From assembly GCA_016285815.1 (NCBI GenBank), contig JAEERN010000102.1, positions 1 through 23,650 of the forward strand: a stretch of DNA of 23,650 bases, written 5' to 3'. Under the pieces are notes generated by a model. That model ran no database searches. It had not been told where the DNA came from and was given only the letters and a program-made list of their open reading frames with translations. The position numbers and the translations under genes were made by a program. Each line of letters opens with the position of its first letter. Position 1 is the first letter of the stretch. This DNA is from Clostridiales bacterium. Its GTDB lineage: Bacteria > Bacillota > Clostridia > Oscillospirales > QAMX01. Positions 7,923 to 14,518 of the stretch are shown here, piece after piece.

Positions 7923-8778
7923 GGCCGCCGCCCCCTTTCAGGCGCAGCAGCGCGTCCGCCGCCTCGTCCAGATCCCGGACGGAGACGTCCGCCGCGAAGC
8001 CGCGGTCCCGCAGACGGTGCATCACACGCGTGACGAAGGGCAGGCGCAGGCCGGTGGACTCGATGACGTCCCGGTGGGAGAACACCTCGGCGGGGGAGCC
8101 CTCCAGCGCGACGCGGCCTCGGTCCAGCACCACGATGCGGCTGGCCGTTCGGGCCACGTCGTCCATGCTGTGCGAGACCACCACGGCGGCGTTTTCGCCG
8201 GAGGCGAGATAGGCGCGGACGGTGTCGAAGATCTCGTCCCGCCCCCGCGGGTCCAGCCCCGCGGCGGGCTCGTCGAGGACCAGGAGCCGCGGCCGCATGG
8301 CGATGACGCCCGCGATGGCGACGCGCCGCTTCTGTCCTCCGGACAGCTCGAAGGGGGACTTTTCCAGCAGCGATTCGTCCAGTCCCACCGAGCGGGCCGC
8401 CTCGCGGACGCGTTCGGCGGTCTCTTCCGCGGAAAGGCCCATGTTTTTCGGGCCGAAGGCGATGTCCTTTTCCACGGTCTCCTCGAAGAGCTGGTATTCC
8501 GGGAACTGGAACACCAGTCCCACCCGGAAGCGGAAGCGGCGGATCTGCTTGGGCTGGGCCCAGATGTCCTCGCCCTCGACGAAGACCTTGCCGGAGGTGG
8601 GGCGCAGAAGGCCGTTGAAGTGGCTGATCAGCGTGGACTTGCCGGAGCCGGTGTGGCCGATGACGCCCACCAGCTCGCCGGGCGAGACGGAAAAGGACAC
8701 GTCGTCCAGCGCCTTTTGTTCAAAGGGCGTTTTGGGGCTGTAGATATGAGTGATGTGTTCGGCGCGGAGGATTTCCAT
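7915..8778 (-). CDS. ecfA2: Energy-coupling factor transporter ATPase EcfA2
   Basis: A 287-residue ABC ATPase. Motifs in order: Walker A GHTGSGKST (about 42-50), Q-loop FQFPEYQLFEETV (about 90-102), ABC signature LSGGQKRR (about 144-151), Walker B LLVLDEPAAGLD (about 165-176) and the switch His in VVSHSMDD. The FPEYQLF stretch is typical of the EcfA2 partner, which carries the heterodimer role opposite EcfA1. The ATG begins two bases after the ecfA1 stop, with AAAAGG upstream. It works in the membrane complex EcfA1-EcfA2-EcfT. Confidence 0.95.
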   Translation of the reverse strand: MEILRAEHITHIYSPKTPFEQKALDDVSFSVSPGELVGVIGHTGSGKSTLISHFNGLLRPTSGKVFVEGEDIWAQPKQIRRFRFRVGLVFQFPEYQLFEETVEKDIAFGPKNMGLSAEETAERVREAARSVGLDESLLEKSPFELSGGQKRRVAIAGVIAMRPRLLVLDEPAAGLDPRGRDEIFDTVRAYLASGENAAVVVSHSMDDVARTASRIVVLDRGRVALEGSPAEVFSHRDVIESTGLRLPFVTRVMHRLRDRGFAADVSVRDLDEAADALLRLKGGGGRA

Positions 8779-8780
8779 GG

Positions 8781-9644
8781 TCAGACGCGTTCCTTTTCAG
8801 TTTCAAGCCATCGGGCGATGCGGTCGGCGCACTCTTCTTCGGTCAGGGGCAGCTCGCCGACGTCGGCGCCGCGCCGGCGCAGGGCCAGCGCCAGCAGGAC
8901 CGGGGACGGGGCGTCCAGCCCCACCGCGCGCAGGGCGTCGACGTCGGTCAGGACCTCGCGGGGGGTGCCGTCGAGACAGACGCGCCCCTCGGAGAGGACG
9001 ACGACGCGGTCCGCGCGGGCCGCCTCGCTCATATGGTGCGTGATCAGCACCACGGTGAGCCCGTATTCGGCGCGCAGGCGCTCGACGGTGTCCAGCACAT
9101 CCTCGCGGCCGGAGGGGTCCAGCATGGCCGTGGGCTCGTCCAGCACGACGCATTCCGGCCGCATGGCCAGAACGCCCGCGATGGCGACGCGCTGTTTCTG
9201 GCCGCCGGACAGCAGGTGCGGCGCGTGGCTGCGGAGCTCCGTCATGCCCACCGAGGCCAGCGCCTCGTCCACGCGGCGGACGATCTCCTCCCGCGGGACG
9301 CCGAGGTTCTCCGGGCCGAAGGCCACGTCCTCTTCCACCAGCGAGGCGATGATCTGGTTGTCGGGGTTCTGGAAGACCATTCCCACGCGGCGGCGCAGCT
9401 CGTAGATCGTCTCTTCGGCGGCGGTGTCGATCCCGTCCACGTAGACCGCTCCGCCCAGAGGCAGGAACAGGCCGTTGAAGTGGCGGGCCAGCGTGGATTT
9501 TCCCGAGCCGTTGTGGCCCAGGACGGCGACGAAGCTGCCGCGCTCGACGGCGAGGTCGATGCCGTTGAGCACCAGGCGCTTTTCGGCGGCGTCGTCCCCG
9601 TCGTAGGAGTATGTCAGTTCTTTTGTCTCAAGAATGGGGTCCAT
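8781..9644 (-). CDS. ecfA1: Energy-coupling factor transporter ATPase EcfA1
   Basis: A 287-residue ABC ATPase, partner of EcfA2. Visible motifs are Walker A GHNGSGKST (about 43-51), the Q-loop FQNPDNQIIASLVEEDVAFG (about 91-110), which is diagnostic for EcfA1, the signature LSGGQKQRVAIAG (about 145-157), Walker B CVVLDEPTAMLD (about 165-176) and the switch His in LITHHMSEA. The ribosome site is weak (AAAGGG about 12 bases before the ATG), so it may rely on readthrough of ribosomes from the methyltransferase gene 46 bases upstream. The two EcfA proteins are equal in length. Confidence 0.95.
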   Translation of the reverse strand: MDPILETKELTYSYDGDDAAEKRLVLNGIDLAVERGSFVAVLGHNGSGKSTLARHFNGLFLPLGGAVYVDGIDTAAEETIYELRRRVGMVFQNPDNQIIASLVEEDVAFGPENLGVPREEIVRRVDEALASVGMTELRSHAPHLLSGGQKQRVAIAGVLAMRPECVVLDEPTAMLDPSGREDVLDTVERLRAEYGLTVVLITHHMSEAARADRVVVLSEGRVCLDGTPREVLTDVDALRAVGLDAPSPVLLALALRRRGADVGELPLTEEECADRIARWLETEKERV

Positions 9645-9690
9645 CTGGCAAAGGGTCCCTTTCGGAAAAAGTCAGGATCGCGGGGGAGAG

Positions 9691-10557
9691 TCAGCGGCGG
9701 CTCCAGCGGGCGGCGTTGCCCGCCGGCAGACAGAGACCGCTGGCGGTGACGGGGATGCCCAGCTCGCCGCATTCGGTGACGCCGCCATAGCGGCGCTCGG
9801 CGCAGCTTTGCAGGATATAGCCCGCCGACCAGGGGGAGAGGCCGGTGGAGTAGGAGTTCACCAGCACGAAGAGCGGATCGTCGCTCAGCAAAGCGCAGGC
9901 GCTCATGACCAGTCCCTCCAGCGCGTCCTCGATGTGCCAGACCTCGCCCGAGGGGCCCCGGCCGTAGGACGGAGGGTCCATGATGATGGCGTCGTATCGG
10001 CTGCCGCGGCGGGCCTCCCGCTCGATGAACTTCATGCAGTCGTCCACGATCCAGCGGATGGGCCGGTCGGCCAGACCGGACAGGGCGGCGTTCTCGCGGC
10101 CCAGCGCCACCATGCCACGGGCCGCGTCCACGTGGCAGACGCCGGCCCCGTGGGCCGCGGCGCTGATCGTGGCGCCGCCGGTATAGGCGAACAGGTTCAG
10201 AACGCGGACGGGCCGTCCCGCCGAGCGGATCTGCTCGCCGGCCCAGTCCCAGTTGACCGCCTGTTCGGGGAACAGGCCGGTGTGCTTGAAGTTCATGGGG
10301 CGGATGTGGAACCGGAGCGAGCCGTAGGACAGGGTCCACCGCTCGGGCATGGAGAACCGCTGCCACTCGCCGCCCCCGCTCTTCGAGCGGAGATAGCGCC
10401 CGTCGGGCGAGGCCCAGCGGGGGTGGTCGGGGGCGGAGCGCTCCCAGATGGCCTGGGGATCGGGACGGACCAGCCAGACGCCGTTCCAGCATTCCAGCCG
10501 TTCGCCGCCGCCGCAGTCAAAGAGCTCGTATTCTTTCCAGTTGTCCGAAATCCACAT
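9691..10557 (-). CDS. Class I SAM-dependent methyltransferase, RlmI/RlmL-like catalytic domain
   Basis: A 288-residue protein with a Rossmann methyltransferase fold. Motif I is LNLFAYTGGAT (about 170-180), an acidic residue after the next strand binds the SAM ribose (HVDAARG), and motif IV is IIMDPPSYGRG (about 222-232). The N-terminal half resembles the beta-hairpin linker region of the RlmI/RlmK group, but the usual N-terminal PUA domain is absent. Relatives methylate 23S rRNA; the exact base cannot be told here. It is the first gene of the long minus-strand operon, with ATG at 10555-10557 and a weak GGGAGA ribosome site. Pairing an rRNA-type methyltransferase with truA in one operon is functionally sensible. 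Confidence 0.85.
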   Translation of the reverse strand: MWISDNWKEYELFDCGGGERLECWNGVWLVRPDPQAIWERSAPDHPRWASPDGRYLRSKSGGGEWQRFSMPERWTLSYGSLRFHIRPMNFKHTGLFPEQAVNWDWAGEQIRSAGRPVRVLNLFAYTGGATISAAAHGAGVCHVDAARGMVALGRENAALSGLADRPIRWIVDDCMKFIEREARRGSRYDAIIMDPPSYGRGPSGEVWHIEDALEGLVMSACALLSDDPLFVLVNSYSTGLSPWSAGYILQSCAERRYGGVTECGELGIPVTASGLCLPAGNAARWSRR

Positions 10558-10611
10558 GCCGCTCTCCCGGAAGGCCGCGGTCGAAGCCGCGGCATACTTC
10601 GTTAATTTAGA

Positions 10612-10640
10612 ATTATAGCACGAAATTGTGAACGCGTCAA
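10612..10640 (-). promoter_or_regulatory. Promoter of the nine-gene minus-strand operon
   Basis: TTGACG (10635-10640) and a perfect TATAAT (10612-10617) are 17 bases apart, with TGC before the -10 (extended -10). The leader is about 50 bases and contains a CCGCGG-CTTCGA-CCGCGG hairpin (10575-10592). No other convincing promoter or terminator is visible down to 1352, so the following nine genes are probably one transcription unit. Confidence 0.88.
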
Positions 10641-10686
10641 GATGGAGCCGGAACCTGGCCGGAGCGAGAGCGAGAAAGGCGGGACG

Positions 10687-10720
10687 AAAAACTCCGCCCG
10701 CAGGAAGCCTGCGGGCGGAG
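10687..10720 (-). terminator. Terminator of the ADP-ribosylglycohydrolase unit
   Basis: On the minus strand, a perfect 13-bp GC-rich stem (10708-10720 with 10692-10704) with a three-base loop is followed by five T (10691-10687). It lies 30 bases past the stop codon of the ADP-ribosylglycohydrolase gene and directly in front of the operon promoter, so it insulates the two units. Confidence 0.92.
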
Positions 10721-10750
10721 GGGGGGCTGGGAGGGGAGAGCGGCTTTCCG

Positions 10751-11617
10751 TTATCCGTCCGCCGGGCGGGGACACGCGAAAACGCCGTACCGTCTTTCGA
10801 ATTCGTCTGCGATGGAAAGCAGATCCGGGTCTTTTTCGACGCAGGCCGCCGGATAGCGGACGAGACATCCGAAGCGGAAGCGCCTGACAGCCTCTTCGCG
10901 GAGGTCCTGCGGGATTCCGTAGAACGCTTCCGCGATGCCGCCGGCGATCGCCGCGAGCGTATCGCTGTCGCTGCCGATGGAGATCGCGTTGCGGATGGCG
11001 TCCTCGAACGAAACCGATTCCAGAAACGCTTCGATCGCCTGCGGCACGCTTCCCTGACAGGTCTCGTCGAACCGGAGATGGTAATAAGGTCTGATCTCGT
11101 CCAGGGTGAAATCGAGAGCGTAGTAGTTCTCTGTGATGAATTCGCGGATTTCCTGCTTGGTGCTGCCGGTCCTGGCGAGATAGACGGCGCACGCGGTCGC
11201 TTCCGCGCCCTTGATCCCTTCGGGGTGATCGTGCGAAACGACGGTCACGGCGCGGGCGAGAGCGATCGCCTCGCTCAGGCTCTTCGCCGCGAATCCGCAG
11301 GGGCTGACGCGCATGGCGGAGCCGTTCCCGAAGCTGTTGTAGGGCTGCGGATCGTCGCAGAACATCCACGCAAAGAACCTCGTCCCGAAGCCGCATTCGG
11401 GATACTGACGGCCGATTTTCTGCATCCATTTCACGGCTTGCCGGCCGAGTCCGGCGGTCGCGCCGTCGTTGTCCAGGATCGCCTTTGCGACGGCGATGGT
11501 CATGAGGCTGTCGTCCGTCGGGAAACATCCCGGGCCGAAGAACGGGAAGTCTTTTTTGGTGTAATTGTTGAACTCGTAAACAGAGCCGACCAGATCTCCT
11601 ATGATCGCGCCGAACAT
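10751..11617 (-). CDS. ADP-ribosylglycohydrolase (DraG/ARH family)
   Basis: A 288-residue all-helical hydrolase of the DraG/ARH type, which removes ADP-ribose from proteins or small molecules using two metal ions. The N-terminal GAIIGDLVGS (3-12) and PTDDSLMT (T34, D35, D36) supply the first metal ligands; GSDSDTLAAIAGG (D217, D219, T220) supplies the second set. It has no signal peptide and is cytoplasmic. The ATG follows AAAGGAGG. It is 109 bases after the lipoprotein gene with no terminator between, so the two may be co-transcribed. No ADP-ribosyltransferase is visible in the window, so the substrate is unknown. Hand counts of single 60-base lines give 57-58% GC, against 75-77% in sampled lines of ecfA2 and smc, which suggests a different origin. 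Confidence 0.9.
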   Translation of the reverse strand: MFGAIIGDLVGSVYEFNNYTKKDFPFFGPGCFPTDDSLMTIAVAKAILDNDGATAGLGRQAVKWMQKIGRQYPECGFGTRFFAWMFCDDPQPYNSFGNGSAMRVSPCGFAAKSLSEAIALARAVTVVSHDHPEGIKGAEATACAVYLARTGSTKQEIREFITENYYALDFTLDEIRPYYHLRFDETCQGSVPQAIEAFLESVSFEDAIRNAISIGSDSDTLAAIAGGIAEAFYGIPQDLREEAVRRFRFGCLVRYPAACVEKDPDLLSIADEFERRYGVFACPRPADG

Positions 11618-11726
11618 TCCTTTGCCTCCTTTGTTTTTGGAAGATCGCTGAAGGATCGGGAACGGCGCCGGACCGCTTCGCGGTATCGGGGCCCCTTCCG
11701 AAGCGAAACGTGCGCCGACCGTTCCG

Positions 11727-12152
11727 TCAGTTGTCCGGATATTCGATGACGAAGCGGAACTCGCCCTCGCGGCACGGTTCGTCCGTCTCCACGATGACGT
11801 AGAACGAGCCGCGGGCCGGCTCGCCGCCGCGGCCGTCGATCTCTTCGCCGCCGCGGACCGGGAACCATTCCTCTTTGGTCCCGTCGACGTCGTAGTACAC
11901 CGTGGCGCTGCCGGTCTTCAGCTTCGCGGTATAGTTGAGGTTCGCCGGCTTTTTGCCGTCGTATTTCAGACGGAAGACCATGGTCCCCTCGAAGGATTGA
12001 AAGCGCAGATCGGCAGAGTCGGAGTCGTTGGAGTGGACGCATCCCACCGCGCTGTAGTGCGAGACGTACCGGCCGCAGCCGCTCAGACCGATCAGGCCCA
12101 GCAGCAGGCTTGCGATCAGCACGGCCGACAGGATCTTTTTCATCGGTTTCAT
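11727..12152 (-). CDS. Small secreted lipoprotein of unknown function
   Basis: A 141-residue protein with a lipoprotein signal: MKPMKK, a hydrophobic core (about 7-22) and lipobox LSGC with the lipidated Cys at residue 26. The mature part is about 115 residues, mostly short polar beta strands, with two further Cys (about 38 and 128) that could pair. I do not recognise the family. AAAGGAG lies seven bases before the first ATG, so the upstream of two close Met codons is chosen. It has a perfect consensus promoter. One sampled line is 53% GC, lower than the surroundings. It likely sits on the outer face of the membrane; any link to the downstream ADP-ribosylglycohydrolase, which is cytoplasmic, is unclear. 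Confidence 0.78.
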   Translation of the reverse strand: MKPMKKILSAVLIASLLLGLIGLSGCGRYVSHYSAVGCVHSNDSDSADLRFQSFEGTMVFRLKYDGKKPANLNYTAKLKTGSATVYYDVDGTKEEWFPVRGGEEIDGRGGEPARGSFYVIVETDEPCREGEFRFVIEYPDN

Positions 12153-12194
12153 CGAAAAACTCCTTTCAGATCAAGGAACTCAGCCTTTACCACT

Positions 12195-12223
12195 ATTATA
12201 TCGGCCGGGAGCGGAGATGTCAA
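12195..12223 (-). promoter_or_regulatory. Perfect consensus promoter of the lipoprotein gene
   Basis: Exact TTGACA (12218-12223) and exact TATAAT (12195-12200), 17 bases apart. It is the only one of the eight promoters in the window that lacks the TGn extension and the only one with both hexamers perfect. Transcription should be strong unless repressed; no obvious operator overlaps it. The leader is about 35 bases. Confidence 0.93.
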
Positions 12224-12302
12224 CAAAAAAACACCGGGGCGGATGGAAAAACGGAGCTTTGCCCGCGGGGCGCCGGAAAAAGCGGAGCGGAGGCGGCCGG
12301 CG

Positions 12303-12332
12303 AAAAAACGGCCGGGCGAAGGGATCGCCCGG
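12303..12332 (-). terminator. Terminator of the XRE-HD gene
   Basis: On the minus strand, an 8-bp stem (12325-12332 with 12312-12319) and a five-base loop is followed, after CCG, by six T (12308-12303). It lies 34 bases past the stop codon of the XRE-HD gene. Confidence 0.82.
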
Positions 12333-12365
12333 GGAGGAGGGCGGCGCCGGTCCGGTCCGGCGGCG

Positions 12366-13223
12366 TCACGGCGCGCCGTCCCGCAGCACCATCGCCTTCA
12401 GCGACTCCAGGATGCTCCGCATGTGGTATTGGACGGCAAAGATCGCGTCGACGTATTCCGGGGCCGTTTCCCGCGCGCGTTCGATCAGCGGCAGCACAAA
12501 GGTCTCGGTCTCGTCGATGTACGAGATCAGCATTTGGCGATTGAACGCGCTCGCCATGGTGGAGACGTTGCTGCAGCGGTCGAAGAGCTTGACGATGCAG
12601 GCGATGCGGTTCTGCGCGACGGCGCCGTAATAGCGGCTCTTCACGCCGTGCCGGTCGGGGTACGGGACGTCCGGGAAAGTGAGGACGCGCACGGCTTCCG
12701 TCACCGCTTCCGAGCACGGAAGCTCCTGCGGGGCCACGCCGCAGTCCTCCGGGACGTCGTGCAGCAGGATCGCGGCGAGGATCGCGTCCTCCCGGATCCC
12801 CAGCGCGTGGGCGTGACAGGCCATCAGAAGGGGGTGCACGACGTAGGGGACCGCCGCGTCCGAGAAAAAGGACGGCTTGCGGGTTTGGCCGCTGTGCGCT
12901 TTCCGCATGAAGGGAAGCGCCTTTTGGGTGTCCGAAAGGCGCTCTGCCTCCGCGAACACCTTCATGCGGCTGTACATATGCTCGGGCGAGAACAGACTGT
13001 CGCGCACGGTCCACTCCGGCGCGGGGACGGATCCGCCGGTCAGGGCGTTGACGCCGACGCCCAGCGCGGCGGCGATATCGCTCAGCTTGGCCGTGTCGGG
13101 CAGGGTCACGCCCCGCTCCCACTGGCTGACGGCCTGAGCGGTCACGTACAGCCGGGCCGCCAGGTCGGCCTGTGTCATGTCGTTCCTTTTGCGCAATCTG
13201 AGGATCTCTTCGCCGATCGGCAT
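12366..13223 (-). CDS. XRE-family regulator fused to a RelA/SpoT-type HD hydrolase domain
   Basis: A 285-residue two-domain protein. Residues 6-62 form an XRE helix-turn-helix (MTQADLAARLYVTAQAVSQWERG is the second-third helix region). Residues about 100-260 match the HD domain of RelA/SpoT alarmone hydrolases: AHSGQTRK (H110), HPL (H130), LLHDVPED (H155, D156) and KLFDRCSNV (D215, R216, N219). All metal and substrate-contact motifs seem intact. No (p)ppGpp synthetase or TGS/ACT domain follows. The likely activity is alarmone or related nucleotide pyrophosphate hydrolysis, coupled to DNA binding; this is inferred from motifs. AGGAGGG precedes the ATG. It has its own promoter and terminator and is divergent from the unknown gene at 13494, the arrangement common for XRE autoregulators. 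Confidence 0.87.
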   Translation of the reverse strand: MPIGEEILRLRKRNDMTQADLAARLYVTAQAVSQWERGVTLPDTAKLSDIAAALGVGVNALTGGSVPAPEWTVRDSLFSPEHMYSRMKVFAEAERLSDTQKALPFMRKAHSGQTRKPSFFSDAAVPYVVHPLLMACHAHALGIREDAILAAILLHDVPEDCGVAPQELPCSEAVTEAVRVLTFPDVPYPDRHGVKSRYYGAVAQNRIACIVKLFDRCSNVSTMASAFNRQMLISYIDETETFVLPLIERARETAPEYVDAIFAVQYHMRSILESLKAMVLRDGAP

Positions 13224-13283
13224 CGCTATCCCTCCTGAAAAAATCGGATGGGCCGGGACGGGGTCCCCGGAGCCTGCAGCATA

Positions 13284-13312
13284 AGTATATCAGATCCGGC
13301 CCCGTTTTACAA
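13284..13312 (-). promoter_or_regulatory. Promoter of the XRE-HD gene
   Basis: TTGTAA (13307-13312) and TATACT (13284-13289), 17 bases apart, with TGA before the -10. The leader of about 55 bases ends in the AGGAGGG ribosome site. Confidence 0.82.
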
Positions 13313-13325
13313 GAAAGACACACTT

Positions 13326-13339
13326 TTTATCCGGGTAAA
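13326..13339. promoter_or_regulatory. Fourteen-base palindrome between divergent promoters, possible operator
   Basis: TTTATCCGGGTAAA is a palindrome with one mismatched pair. It lies 14 bases upstream of the -35 of the XRE-HD promoter and between the two divergent promoters. XRE proteins often bind short palindromes of this size near their own gene. Assignment as an operator is inference from position and symmetry only. Confidence 0.4.
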
Positions 13340-13392
13340 GCCGCGCTTTCTTTTTCGGGACGGCCACCGGGCAAAAGGAAAGAAGGGCTTCG

Positions 13393-13421
13393 TTGCGGCG
13401 AAGGCGCGGAGGTGATAGAAT
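13393..13421 (+). promoter_or_regulatory. Promoter of the unknown cysteine-rich gene
   Basis: TTGCGG (13393-13398) and TAGAAT (13416-13421), 17 bases apart, with TGA before the -10. The leader is about 65 bases. The 270-base gap 13224-13493 otherwise holds the opposite promoter and the palindrome at 13326; nothing else is recognisable. Confidence 0.72.
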
Positions 13422-13493
13422 CAAGGCGAGGAAACGCTCCGGATGCGGCCGGCCGGCGGCGGCAGAGGAGACGGGTCGAAAAGGAGAGAAACG

Positions 13494-14378
13494 ATGGAAG
13501 GCAGAGATCTTGGTGAAGCGAGGACGGTCACGCTTTGCGACGAGGGGAGCGGCAGGAACCGTTTCCGGGTGTGCGCGGCGTTCGAGAGCGGCAGGCTCTC
13601 CGTAAAGGGAGACGACTTCGGGCTGTTCCCCCTGCGCCGGTGGGGCGCGTTGACATACCGCTATCACTACGACTTTGACGAAGAGAACACGAAAACGCTG
13701 GCGGAGGCGCTGGCCCCGGCGGGAGGCGATTGGATGGAAGAGCTGAAAAGGCGCTTTGGGGGGACCGCCGCGTGCCTCGGTCTCCGGGAGTTCTGCGCGG
13801 AAAGCGGGATCCGATACCGGTTCGGCAATCTGTCGGTCTCCACACCGGAAGACCGGGAGTGGCTCCGGGCGTTCGGATCGTCCGGCGGCCCCGCGTTCGA
13901 AAGCCTTCAGCACGCTTTCGACATGACCGGCGAATACCGGAGCCACCCGACGCCCGAGCACGCGGGGCTGGACGGACCGTACGGCGAGCTGAGCGGGGAG
14001 GCGTTCCTGATCGCCTATTTCAGAGACCGCGGCGTCACGGAGGAAGAGATCGAGTGGTATCGCCGGTGGGGCTGCTTCGGCGGGTGCTGGGATCTGGCGC
14101 CCAACGTCTGCGGGATGGAAAGCGCGAAAGCGCGCGCAGACGGGATCATCGCCTATCGTTCCGCGACGATCGAGGACATCGACGCGGAGCGGTGCGCGCC
14201 GCCTTGGGAGTGGCGGTACGCGAAAAAGTTCCTGCCCGCCGGCGGTCCCAACGGGGAGATCTGCCTGTGCTGTTATCAGGGAAAGACGTATTATTACGGC
14301 ATTGCAAAAGAAGAGGTCCCCATCACGGAGGAGATGCGGAAAAACGGCAGCTGGTACGTCTACGACTGGTGCGACTGA
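13494..14378 (+). CDS. Unknown cysteine- and tryptophan-rich cytoplasmic protein
   Basis: A 294-residue protein that I do not recognise. It has no signal peptide or membrane segment. Cysteines cluster in the second half: WGCFGGCWDLAPNVC (C194, C198, C206), C234, ICLCC (C257, C259, C260) and the C-terminal DWCD (C293). Aromatic residues are frequent, including YYYG near 266-269. The N-terminal part (about 10-60) looks like beta strands, the middle helical. A metal or redox site is possible but unproven. The ATG at 13494 follows AAGGAGAG; an in-frame upstream ATG at 13443 lacks a ribosome site. It is divergent from the XRE-HD gene and could be its target. No terminator is visible after it; the next gene has its own promoter. 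Confidence 0.75.
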   Translation: MEGRDLGEARTVTLCDEGSGRNRFRVCAAFESGRLSVKGDDFGLFPLRRWGALTYRYHYDFDEENTKTLAEALAPAGGDWMEELKRRFGGTAACLGLREFCAESGIRYRFGNLSVSTPEDREWLRAFGSSGGPAFESLQHAFDMTGEYRSHPTPEHAGLDGPYGELSGEAFLIAYFRDRGVTEEEIEWYRRWGCFGGCWDLAPNVCGMESAKARADGIIAYRSATIEDIDAERCAPPWEWRYAKKFLPAGGPNGEICLCCYQGKTYYYGIAKEEVPITEEMRKNGSWYVYDWCD

Positions 14379-14398
14379 CCCCGGCGGAGCGGGGGCGG

Positions 14399-14427
14399 TT
14401 GACAGAAAAAAGGCCGGGTGGTAAAAT
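14399..14427 (+). promoter_or_regulatory. Strong promoter of the glycosidase gene
   Basis: Exact TTGACA (14399-14404) and TAAAAT (14422-14427), 17 bases apart, with TGG before the -10. The leader of about 85 bases begins with a perfect 8-bp hairpin (14441-14448 with 14453-14460) and a second weaker one (14467-14485). No T-run follows either, so they are not terminators; they may stabilise the message or mask it. Confidence 0.88.
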
Positions 14428-14518
14428 GGTCCCGGAGACAGCGGCGGCGGGAGCCGCCGCCTCCCCGGGGAGCCGCGCGCTCTCCCGGGACCGGAAGAGA
14501 CCGGCGGAAGGAGCGGAT

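Noticed and set aside
10575..10592. Hairpin in the leader of the methyltransferase operon as an attenuator
   Set aside because: CCGCGG-CTTCGA-CCGCGG has no U-run after it and no competing stem; CCGCGG is itself palindromic and common at this GC content.
10751..13223. Toxin-antitoxin system of the DarT-DarG kind
   Set aside because: The hydrolase is of the DraG/ARH type, not a macrodomain, and no ADP-ribosyltransferase gene is next to it.
13443..13493. An upstream in-frame ATG for the unknown cysteine-rich protein
   Set aside because: There is no ribosome site before it, while AAGGAGAG precedes the ATG at 13494; the extra residues are a low-complexity Gly/Arg stretch.
13730..14518. Extension of the glycosidase frame far upstream
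   Set aside because: The extra codons lie inside the preceding gene in another frame; a promoter and AAGGAG directly precede the ATG at 14519.
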